A stretch of DNA of 13,245 nt from positions 1-13,245 of the forward strand of contig JAOXYB010050280.1 of NCBI GenBank assembly GCA_028565635.1, given 5' to 3'. The translations under genes and the position numbers were made by a program. The notes beneath the pieces are model-generated. The model had not been told where the DNA came from. It saw nothing but the letters and a program-made list of their open reading frames with translations, and did not search any database. Origin of the DNA: Phoronis ovalis (lineage: Eukaryota; Phoronida; Phoronidae). Every line of letters starts with the position of its first letter. The first letter of the stretch is position 1. This document shows, piece after piece, positions 7,162-13,245 of this stretch.

Positions 7162-9682
7162 CTAGTAAACAAAATCAACCAAATAAAAAAACATAATATT
7201 ATGATGAAGTAGGGAATCATGTTTGTACCTATTAGATCTCACTTTGAGCAATTCAACAGAATGCAGATCAACAAAAACACACTGATTGTAGGGCAAATGT
7301 GTTTTTGGGAGGGTCGCTAAGAAATTCAGACTTCTTATCCTCTAACTAGGGTCAAATCATAACAGAACCTCCCTTACCAACAGAACCCCTTAAAAACTTG
7401 CAAGATGGGTTGGAAAAATTGTAAATATTACATTTAATCAAACATGACTGTACATGGTGCACGTACTAATTATTAGATCTATCCAATGGACATTTTCCTG
7501 TCCACATTTTTAATTTAAAAGACTCGAGCATAATTTGTAATAAAGTTAGGACATGAGATCTAAATAAAAAACATGATTTACTACCTTAAACAAGCAAACA
7601 AAAACAACTAAGGTTGTGGTAACTAACACATGGTTAATAACTAATAACTGCAACAAAAATATGGTGCATCAATCCCAAGAGGTTGTTTTTGAGTGGAACT
7701 CAAAGCTCACAAATTGATCAAAAGGAAATTCCTATTATTACTAAGTTTAAAAAAGCATCAAAATAAAACATTAAACCCCTGAATAATCAAGTCAACATTA
7801 TACAGCAGAAAATATACCAGCAGAGGGCAGTTTTATCCCATTTATCACAACAGCATAACAATCAGTAGAGCTAGTCTACAGTCTACCTATACCTAATCTA
7901 CAGTCATATTTGATCTAACACAAATCTTTTCAATCGTCTTTAGTGACAGATTCTTTGTGCATATGCATGAGCAGTATGGTACATGAGTTAAGTGTAGTTT
8001 TGACTTGCATGGTTTGTTTGTTTATACTTTATGTTACAATTCATCAAATATTGTTGGCTGAATGAGTAATCACAGTTTCCGAACTGGACAAATGCAATGA
8101 AGTGAGACCACCCGGAGTATTGCTGAATGAAAATGATAAACATACCCAAAAGTTTTCGTTAAATTTGAAAGTAGACAACATTTGACTAGGTTAGTGTTAA
8201 TAGAACAAATATGACAATACATTGAGCATATGACTGACCATGATCTACAAGTGGCAGGCAAGCTTGCTTAATGCAAGTAGAAAGTATGATAAATACAAAT
8301 TGAATTTGGGGGAGAGGGAGGTCAAGGTTAACTAACTAAAAGCTACGGTAATTTAATAATTAATATGCATTGTTCACACTATGAAGCTAGTCTGATCAGT
8401 ACAACTTGGTCACATGCACGGAATGGGAAAAGCTGTAACACAGCTGACCGGTAACGACAGTTCAATGTCTTTTGACATGTTCTGATTTGTTATAATTGTA
8501 AAATGAACTAAAGTTGTGTCAACTTGTGAAAGTTTGAATGATGAAAATTGATAGTTGTGGGAAATAACCAGCCTATAAGGTATGAATCACAGTAACAAAA
8601 CCTTTGAGATACTTCATGCTTTGGCATGGGTATGCTTGACGTGAAGGAATTAGCAGTAAAATAAATTCGACATATCAAGGACTCTACGGCATGATATGAA
8701 TAAGAATAATTATTTACATAATTGGATAACATAGGCAGAATATCAGGGAAATAATAATAACATTTAGAATATGCATCAGTACAAAGGGCAACATTGGTTT
8801 AGTTAATAAAATGATTTAAAATCTGACATAAATGTTTGATATAAATTTGATTAGCATGTTTTTACTTTGATCAACATTAGATAGAATTGTCTTCTGCACA
8901 ATACATTAAAAATGATTTGAAGAATCTTGCATTCTTAATACATGTAATCTAAATTAAACAACAAAAATCATAAAGTGCACATGCAATTATTACAAAAATA
9001 ATTAATTCTGTTCAAAACTGGCACTGAAATATAATAATCTGAGAAACGTTTAATTGAGAAACAAAGAAGAATAAACTTTGTTATGTATTTCATTAAAAAA
9101 AGGATAAAATGGACTACAAAAAATATATCTACAAAATAATTTTTCTAACACAGTATGTTAGATAATACTTCCTTGGATTTTTAAAATGGTAAAAAAATCC
9201 AATGCAAGACATTTAACAACAACAGTAGAAGAGGAAAGAAATACAATAGAAACTACATTTTGATTGAGTCACAAACCTCATCTTTTTTTGGACTAGACAA
9301 ATAATCCTACAAAAGCCAAGGTGAAGGTTGCTATTCTAAGACTTCACAAAGGTTTAAGGTTATTTCTAATGAGTATCGCAAGTGTTTTGTCACTTATTAG
9401 AGTAATGTTATATACACTGATTCATATTATCACGGTAGTTTAAGACAACAATACTGTGCCCTGAATGTGATTAATAATTTTGTGCTAACAAATGGGTAAT
9501 CTATCTATCCATTGCACCATTTGAAAATGACACTTGCGTGTCTTGGAATTTGGCTAGCATTAAGACACAGTTCCCAAAAAGTTAAAAATGATACTTTAAG
9601 TTAACATCAAAAACCAGCAGTTATTGTATGTAGTTATGGATTTACTGCATCTGTTAGCAAGAGTTAGATCACTCATATATAC
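7162..9682 (-). other. Large intron, 2521 nt
   Basis: AT-rich intron between the two microexons. Short open frames on the minus strand (8070-8261, 8508-8732) have ordinary intron composition, no splice or homology support, and are not called. CCAGCAGAGGGCA at 7817-7829 matches the CTCF core consensus. An exon-like 16-nt segment at 9273-9288 was rejected on phase. No mobile element is recognised. Confidence 0.65.
7817..7829 (+). promoter_or_regulatory. CTCF-like core motif
   Basis: The bases CCAGCAGAGGGCA fit the degenerate CTCF core CCASYAGRKGGCR at every position. CTCF occurs in bilaterians, but one short degenerate match in 13 kb can arise by chance. Confidence 0.25.
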
Positions 9683-9724
9683 CTCCTTTGGTAGTATGTT
9701 TTGAACGACGTCAAATATGGTGCT
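9683..9724 (-). CDS. Probable Cav2 microexon of 14 codons after the IQ helix
   Basis: The 42-nt candidate reads STIFDVVQNILPKE in phase 0, matching the phase left by the IQ exon and needed by the next one. The acceptor is strong (pyrimidine-rich tract ending GATTCTTAG). A TGC lies in the T-rich tract about 12 nt before the exon, resembling the UGC that marks SRRM4-type neural microexons. The donor is GAG/GTATAT, weaker than its neighbours. The peptide looks like a short amphipathic helix and I do not recognise it. Support is splice signals, exact phase and lack of stops, not homology. It could be constitutive, alternative or a chance match. Confidence 0.6.
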
Positions 9725-10083
9725 CTAAGAATCAAAGCAAAAATTAACAAATTTTAGCCTTGAAGCTGCAATATACGGCATAAGCATAGCAAACCATAAC
9801 CTGCTTTTTTCAAAATTAAGCTACATGAAAATAATACCCAGCCGAAATAAAAACTAGTTAAACCTTTCAATACACACAGCTACATACAGCTGCGCCAAAA
9901 ATAGGTACTTTTTTACTAGACAGTAAAACAATTTCAAGCCTAACATGTCTTTGCATAGTAAATGCATAATTTAAACCAGTTCACAGTTATTAAAGTATAC
10001 CAGGTTCATCAGCAGATTTTATAAGGTATAAAGTGCTGATTGGATGATTGTCAAAGGTACCACTTCATGGGGAGATAACTTAC
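9725..10083 (-). other. Intron, 359 nt, after the IQ exon
   Basis: A GT-AG intron (GTAAGT...TTCTTAG) in phase 0, if the 42-nt exon is real. Its 3' end is T-rich with an embedded TGC. Nothing else is seen. Confidence 0.65.
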
Positions 10084-10193
10084 CGTTCTTGTATGATTCA
10101 TTTTGTTCTGGCTTGCTTTGTAGGCTTTCCAGTTCTCCACAATTAATAACCCAGCATATATCTTCCCTACTGTCATCCTCTCATACATCAACT
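10084..10193 (-). CDS. Cav2 exon: IQ-like calmodulin-binding helix
   Basis: The 110-nt exon supplies two bases to a Glu codon and then 36 codons: LMYERMTVGKIYAGLLIVEN followed by WKAYKASQNKMNHTRT. The stretch VGKIYAGLLIVENWKAYK (bases 10117-10170) aligns with the Cav IQ domain. As in other Cav2 channels the central pair is not the literal Ile-Gln of Cav1 (here Ile-Tyr, as in mammalian P/Q channels). Calmodulin binds this helix at the inner membrane face. The acceptor is CTTCCAG before AGTTGA and the donor is ACG/GTAAGT, phase 0, so any in-frame exon may follow. Confidence 0.95.
10117..10170 (-). other. IQ-like calmodulin-binding segment
   Basis: The 18 codons VGKIYAGLLIVENWKAYK align with the Cav IQ helix. 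Ile-Tyr occupies the place of Ile-Gln, as in vertebrate P/Q channels (VGKIYAAMMI). Calmodulin binding is family knowledge, not shown by the sequence alone. Confidence 0.88.
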
Positions 10194-10607
10194 CTGGAAG
10201 GATAAAAATATAATTATGTATACATGCTACACCACTGATACCCAGCATAATGGAACAAGTTCTCAAGACAGGTACATTTTTTTTACCTTACCACACTAAA
10301 GCAAGTTTCTTTCTGAAAACTATTTTACTGATTGCACAGAATGACTATAGATGCCAGTTAGTGACCAACAAATGAATATCACTAAAGCAAGGTTAACAGG
10401 TTGGCAACACAATATTATATTAGGATTGCATATAAAGACTGTTCTCTTTATTTTTAAGAAATAAATATTAACTTTCTCAGTGGTGTGCTACTAATTTACA
10501 GGTGCCAGATTTATTTTAAGTTAAAAATATAGTACAAAATTTCTCATAAACTGGACGAAGAGGGAGTGTGGATATCACATAACATTCCAGTTTGTGACCT
10601 AACTTAC
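10194..10607 (-). other. Intron, 414 nt, between pre-IQ and IQ exons
   Basis: A GT-AG intron (GTAAGT...TTCCAG) splits the Glu codon before LMYERM. It is AT-rich and I see nothing else in it. Confidence 0.88.
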
Positions 10608-10818
10608 CATCATCAGGTGGGACTAGTGTATTGACAATTTTCTTGCCTTGCAGTGGCCAAAGTTTCTTTATTGTAGTTCTCAGTTCTTCGTCATTACGAT
10701 TCATTTCCTCAACTGGTCCCATTTTTATTGATAATGATTCCCTGATTAAAGCAAACAGTGTGCATGTAAAGTTGACTGTGTGACTCTCATCAACTGGCAT
10801 GTTCATCCGAATGAGTTT
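10608..10818 (-). CDS. Cav2 exon: pre-IQ region
   Basis: The 211-nt exon begins KLIRMNMPVDESHTVNFTCT, then LFALIRESLSIKMGPVEEMN, a charged stretch, and LWPLQGKKIVNTLVPPDD with one base of the next codon. It matches the pre-IQ helices of Cav2, whose usual form is RLVRMNMP...TLMALIRTALEIK...LVPP. In the family this segment, with the following IQ helix, forms the calmodulin-binding module for calcium-dependent facilitation and inactivation. The acceptor is TTTCAG before AAACTC and the donor is GATG/GTAAGT, phase 1. A 65-bp tandem duplication lies in the intron about 35 nt upstream of its acceptor. Confidence 0.96.
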
Positions 10819-11358
10819 CTGAAATGAAATTTCAGTTTTCAAATGTAACAAAAATATAGGCAAAGTAGGTAAAGGATCTCTAGTCCTAACATTCCTGAAT
10901 TACAATACACACTGCACAATATAGGCAAAGTAGGAAAAGAACCTCTAGTCCTAACATTCTTGAATTATAATGCACACTGCACCTGTGAGGCAGTCAAATT
11001 AGTAGAAGATTTTACAGCAGATAACAACCTTCTGCCAGTTTCACAAACAATAAAGAAATCAGTGCTGATAGGCTAGACAACCATAGATAATTTTTATTTC
11101 TATGTGATAACTCCACTAGCACGTGGTAACCAATGATGTTATTTATTGATTTATTTCTAGCAGGTACTTCAACTTTACTTTTGGGTTAGTACGGGTCGAG
11201 AAAGAAGTGTTAGGTTATATTGTTTGGGACAAAAATCAGGACAGACCTCAGAGAGCAAATTATAAAAACAACTTAAGCTGTATTTCATAATAATATTTAT
11301 ATACATGTATACTGCCAATCTAAATGATGTGGTACAACGACTAGTTGGAGCCACTTAC
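10819..11358 (-). other. Intron, 540 nt, with a 65-bp tandem duplication
   Basis: A GT-AG intron in phase 0 between the EF-hand and pre-IQ exons. It holds the tandem duplication at 10853-10982 near its acceptor; the rest is AT-rich and unremarkable. No alternative EF-hand exon is visible. Confidence 0.88.
10853..10982. repeat. Two 65-bp direct tandem copies
   Basis: Copy 1 (10853-10917) and copy 2 (10918-10982) both begin AATATAGGCAAAGTAGG and end GCACACTGCAC or ACACACTGCAC. I count 6 mismatches in 65 with no gap, about 91% identity. The pair lies in the intron about 35 nt upstream, in transcript direction, of the pre-IQ exon acceptor. It is a local duplication of unique sequence, not a simple repeat. 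Confidence 0.92.
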
Positions 11359-11455
11359 CCGATATGCAAGCCTGTACGGACATTTCTTGCCGAAGCCAAC
11401 AGGTGGTTCCATATTTCTAAGCATCTCGTACATATCTGTATAATGTATCCGTCCA
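11359..11455 (-). CDS. Cav2 exon: EF-hand second half
   Basis: The 97-nt exon gives one base to a Thr codon and then 32 codons: [20 protein letters not shown] followed by [12 protein letters not shown]. This is the EF-hand region that vertebrate Cav2.1 encodes twice, as mutually exclusive exons 37a and 37b. Only one copy is visible here; I found no second version in the 306-nt intron before it or the 540-nt intron after it. The acceptor is TTGCAG before TGGACG and the donor is CGG/GTAAGT, phase 0. An open frame on the opposite strand across this exon is an antisense shadow. Confidence 0.95.
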
Positions 11456-11761
11456 CTGCAATAAGAAACAAGTTTACAAAAATGAAATTTGCCGACAATT
11501 CATGCTATAAATTAGAAATTTACAATTATATGAAATCAACGACTACTATCTGGTATCCATAAAGTGCGAAGGCTCTGTATAATATAGTGATGCAAAATCA
11601 ACTTGATGCAATGTCCTGGCAAACTACTAGGAAAATAACTGATAATCAGCTAATAATCATATAATTCAAGGTAATATTTACTTCTAGTACAAAATATACA
11701 CAAATGTTCAGATAGCTATTTTTGTTAACAACTTCTTTTGAAACCCTTTGTCATCACTTAC
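11456..11761 (-). other. Intron, 306 nt, in the EF-hand
   Basis: A GT-AG intron (GTAAGT...TGCAG) splits the Thr codon after DPAA. I looked for a second EF-hand exon like vertebrate 37a/37b and found none. Confidence 0.88.
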
Positions 11762-11889
11762 GTAGCTGCAGGGTCAAACTCTGCCCAGCCTTGTATATAT
11801 GCTTCTAAATGATGTGGTCCTAATATAGAGCTGTCTCTTGTAAGGTAGTCAAAGTTATCCATGATAACAGCAACAAACAAGTTCAACAT
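11762..11889 (-). CDS. Cav2 exon: end of S6, proximal C-terminus, EF-hand start
   Basis: The 128-nt exon starts [20 protein letters not shown], the inner end of domain IV S6 and the start of the cytosolic tail. It continues [20 protein letters not shown] and Ala-Ala, the first helix and loop entry of the EF-hand-like domain. The acceptor is TTACAG before ATGTTG; the donor is GCTAC/GTAAGT, leaving two bases of a Thr codon that the next exon completes. This region contributes to voltage- and calcium-dependent inactivation in the family. The sequence is almost unchanged from animal Cav2 proteins. Confidence 0.96.
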
Positions 11890-12284
11890 CTGTAACATAA
11901 AGTAGATGTTGAAAATAATTTTATATAAGACAGTTCATGATATGGGTGCTTTTACCTACATTAAGTGGAACTGAATGTTTTAAGCTGGAACTTTGTCATT
12001 TATGTAAAAACATCTTTTGTTTCAGACAAGCTTTTCAATATTGCAATGTTTCTGTTATTTTTAGAGTTTTATATATCCTAGGTCACACCAACTAATTCAA
12101 GTTTAAATTAATTTTGCTACAAATTCCAAAAAAAATTTCTAAGTTAGAACTTGGGTTGTTTATACCACCTTGAGTTGCTGCATTATGTATGCTCAGCAGG
12201 TCTAATTAGATCAATGTTTGTAGAGTATGGATGTGCAAAGGATTATTAGTGCAATTATAATAATGATTTCTTGTAGTAACTTAC
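11890..12284 (-). other. Intron, 395 nt, inside S6
   Basis: A GT-AG intron (GTAAGT...TTACAG) in phase 0 divides S6 between FL and MLN. It is AT-rich and nothing else is seen. Confidence 0.9.
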
Positions 12285-12435
12285 CAAGAATGAAGATAGA
12301 AAAATAAAGCTGACGAAGTAAATAACAGCCAGATCACCACCACAGTCATTTGCAGTGGAGCCAGACAACTCATCACACGTAGAGCCTTGCAAACATGACA
12401 ACATAATCTGCTGCCATGCCTCTCCAGTGGCACAC
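12285..12435 (-). CDS. Cav2 exon: domain IV selectivity filter and most of S6
   Basis: The 151-nt exon gives one base to finish the Arg codon and then 50 codons. It opens with [15 protein letters not shown], the domain IV pore loop. The Glu of ATGEAW (bases 12420-12422) is the domain IV member of the EEEE calcium-selectivity ring. An extracellular stretch with Cys residues follows ([17 protein letters not shown]), then the S6 helix starting [15 protein letters not shown]. The acceptor is TTAG before GTGTGC and the donor is TTG/GTAAGT, splitting S6 between FL and MLN in phase 0. The Cys in place of the vertebrate Cav2 Ser before ATGE also occurs in Cav1 and does not affect the assignment. Confidence 0.96.
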
Positions 12436-12815
12436 CTAACATAAAATCACTCAGATTCGGTTAAAACACAAAATATAGTTTTATCACTAAGCATTTTTTT
12501 ATATTATAATATACTTTTTGATAATGGTCTACACCAACAGAATATTTGTATACCCATTGTGGCGCTGCCCACATGATTCATTTAAACTACTAAAAATTGT
12601 GGGAGCATCTGGGTTTGCAACTAGTGATTCCACCAAACATATGCAAACAGTACTTTACTCCTTACAAAGTTTTTGGTAAGCAAATGTGACTTTAGCTAGA
12701 ATAATAGAGTTGATATTTCTTTCTTCTAGCTACTCTTTATTCTGTACATAGCCATGTAACAAAGCATTTGAAAAAGGAAAAAGCTTGCAATAGTGTTGTA
12801 CTATTCCTGACTAAC
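12436..12815 (-). other. Intron, 380 nt, in the domain IV pore loop
   Basis: A GT-AG intron (GTTAGT...TTAG) splits the Arg codon before CATGE. It is AT-rich, with no exon, repeat or RNA gene seen. Confidence 0.9.
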
Positions 12816-12907
12816 CTAAATAGTAACATCAGCGCTTGCAGAAATGTTCTAAAGTTATTATGCCGGTTTATAGACGTCTTTGGATCCAAAGCTATGTTAC
12901 CAAATAC
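12816..12907 (-). CDS. Cav2 exon: domain IV S5-S6 linker, pore approach
   Basis: The 92-nt exon encodes [20 protein letters not shown] followed by [10 protein letters not shown] and ends with two bases (AG) of an Arg codon. This block, just before the domain IV selectivity filter, is among the most conserved in high-voltage-activated calcium channels, whose usual form is [20 protein letters not shown]. The acceptor is ATGCAG before GTATTT and the donor is AG/GTTAGT. It is the most 5' exon in the window; the sequence upstream to 13245 is intron. The donor leaves phase 2, which the next exon completes with one base. Family and position are essentially certain. Confidence 0.96.
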
Positions 12908-13245
12908 CTGCATAAAATATCATAATAAATGAATATGTAAAACACAATGTAATTTAGCTTTGTAAACAATATTAAAATCATAGAAAAATAGGTTTTCTAA
13001 TTTTGCTTGAGAATCCTCCAGAATATTACTTGTGTTTACAAATTAAATAATTTAATCAACAATGTTTACTAGCTAAGATAAGGGCAATTCTAAAATGGTG
13101 CTATAAGCATTTATTTGGTTACTGATTACAAGGAAGATGGTATGCAGTCAGTTTAATTGTTGATTAACAGAATGATTTTAGTCTAAAACTTCTTTTTTTG
13201 TTAAAAATTTCACTATATAATTAGTGCAGAACTTTACAGAATTTG
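12908..13245 (-). other. Partial intron upstream of the first visible exon
   Basis: The AT-rich stretch ends in ATGCAG at the acceptor of exon 12816-12907. I found no further Cav exon before the window edge, so the preceding domain IV exon (S4-S5 region) must lie beyond 13245. Nothing else is recognised. Confidence 0.8.

Larger units (their letters stand above)
483..12907 (-). other. Cav2-type voltage-gated calcium channel alpha-1 gene, 3' part (multi-exon)
   Basis: This is the gene-level span of all coding exons found, running from the domain IV pore region to the stop codon. The 5' part, with domains I-III and most of domain IV, lies beyond position 13245. The protein is the pore-forming subunit of a presynaptic high-voltage-activated calcium channel in the plasma membrane. 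Assignment to Cav2 rather than Cav1 rests on the IQ region reading MTVGKIYAGLLI, the ALEMRR block in the tail, the RQLPVTP motif and the C-terminal DEWC; Cav1 has none of the tail features. All introns are GT-AG. Exon phases close into one frame of 774 codons plus stop without the optional exon. Which vertebrate paralogue it corresponds to cannot be decided, and an invertebrate would normally have a single Cav2 gene. Confidence 0.96.

Noticed and set aside
8070-8732. Two minus-strand frames (8070-8261 and 8508-8732).
   Set aside because: Composition is that of translated AT-rich intron, with no homology, domains or suitable splice pattern.
9273-9288. A 16-nt exon-like segment (TCCAAAAAAAGATGAG) between AG and GT on the minus strand.
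   Set aside because: In the phase set by both possible preceding exons it reads SKKR then a TGA stop, and its length is not a multiple of three. Only a preceding exon ending in phase 2 would make it read PKKDE, and none is visible.
11305-11562. An 85-codon plus-strand open frame.
   Set aside because: It is antisense to the EF-hand exon (11359-11455) plus adjoining intron; the minus-strand frame matches Cav channels closely.
1-13245. Search for a new multi-gene system, CRISPR array, tRNA/rRNA or a second gene.
   Set aside because: All recognisable coding sequence belongs to one intron-containing animal gene. No regularly spaced repeats, RNA-gene hallmarks or other gene models were seen on either strand.

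Overview
This window is animal (metazoan) nuclear DNA, AT-rich and mostly intron. It carries one recognisable gene on the minus strand: the 3' part of a voltage-gated calcium channel alpha-1 subunit of the Cav2 (non-L, presynaptic P/Q-N-R-like) class. Small exons of 30-283 bp are separated by GT-AG introns of about 0.2-2.7 kb. The exons encode the domain IV pore, S6, EF-hand, pre-IQ/IQ region and a long Ser/Pro/Arg-rich tail ending in DDDEWC. The species cannot be named. The compact exons, the AT-rich introns and a tail sharing RQLPxTP and a C-terminal xxWC with vertebrate Cav2.2 suggest an invertebrate bilaterian; a deuterostome is only a guess.

Layout, read right to left in transcript order. 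12816-12907 (pore helix approach) and 12285-12435 (selectivity filter with the domain IV Glu, then S6). 11762-11889 (end of S6 and start of the EF-hand), 11359-11455 (EF-hand), 10608-10818 (pre-IQ) and 10084-10193 (IQ). Two tiny in-frame exons follow, 9683-9724 (14 codons) and 7132-7161 (10 codons), flanking and followed by the two largest introns. The distal tail exons are 4370-4479, 3955-4084, an optional exon at 3592-3726, 2751-2846, 1617-1899, and the terminal exon 483-1327 with the stop. The 3'UTR and its probable poly(A) signal lie in 1-482. Omitting the optional exon, the exons join in one open frame of 774 codons plus stop, and every junction phase agrees.

The pore, EF-hand and IQ parts set ion selectivity and calmodulin feedback. 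The tail holds two classic active-zone tethers: an SH3 ligand of the RIM-BP type (RQLPVTP) and a C-terminal PDZ ligand of the Mint/RIM type (DEWC-COOH). The more unusual material is the pair of frame-preserving microexons, an optional exon that can end the protein early without either tether, a repeated SRSPSP motif, a 65-bp tandem duplication just upstream of the pre-IQ exon, and a candidate non-autonomous transposon with inverted ends in the largest intron. I see no second gene, tRNA, rRNA, CRISPR array or bacterial-type system. Nothing here amounts to a new biological system.
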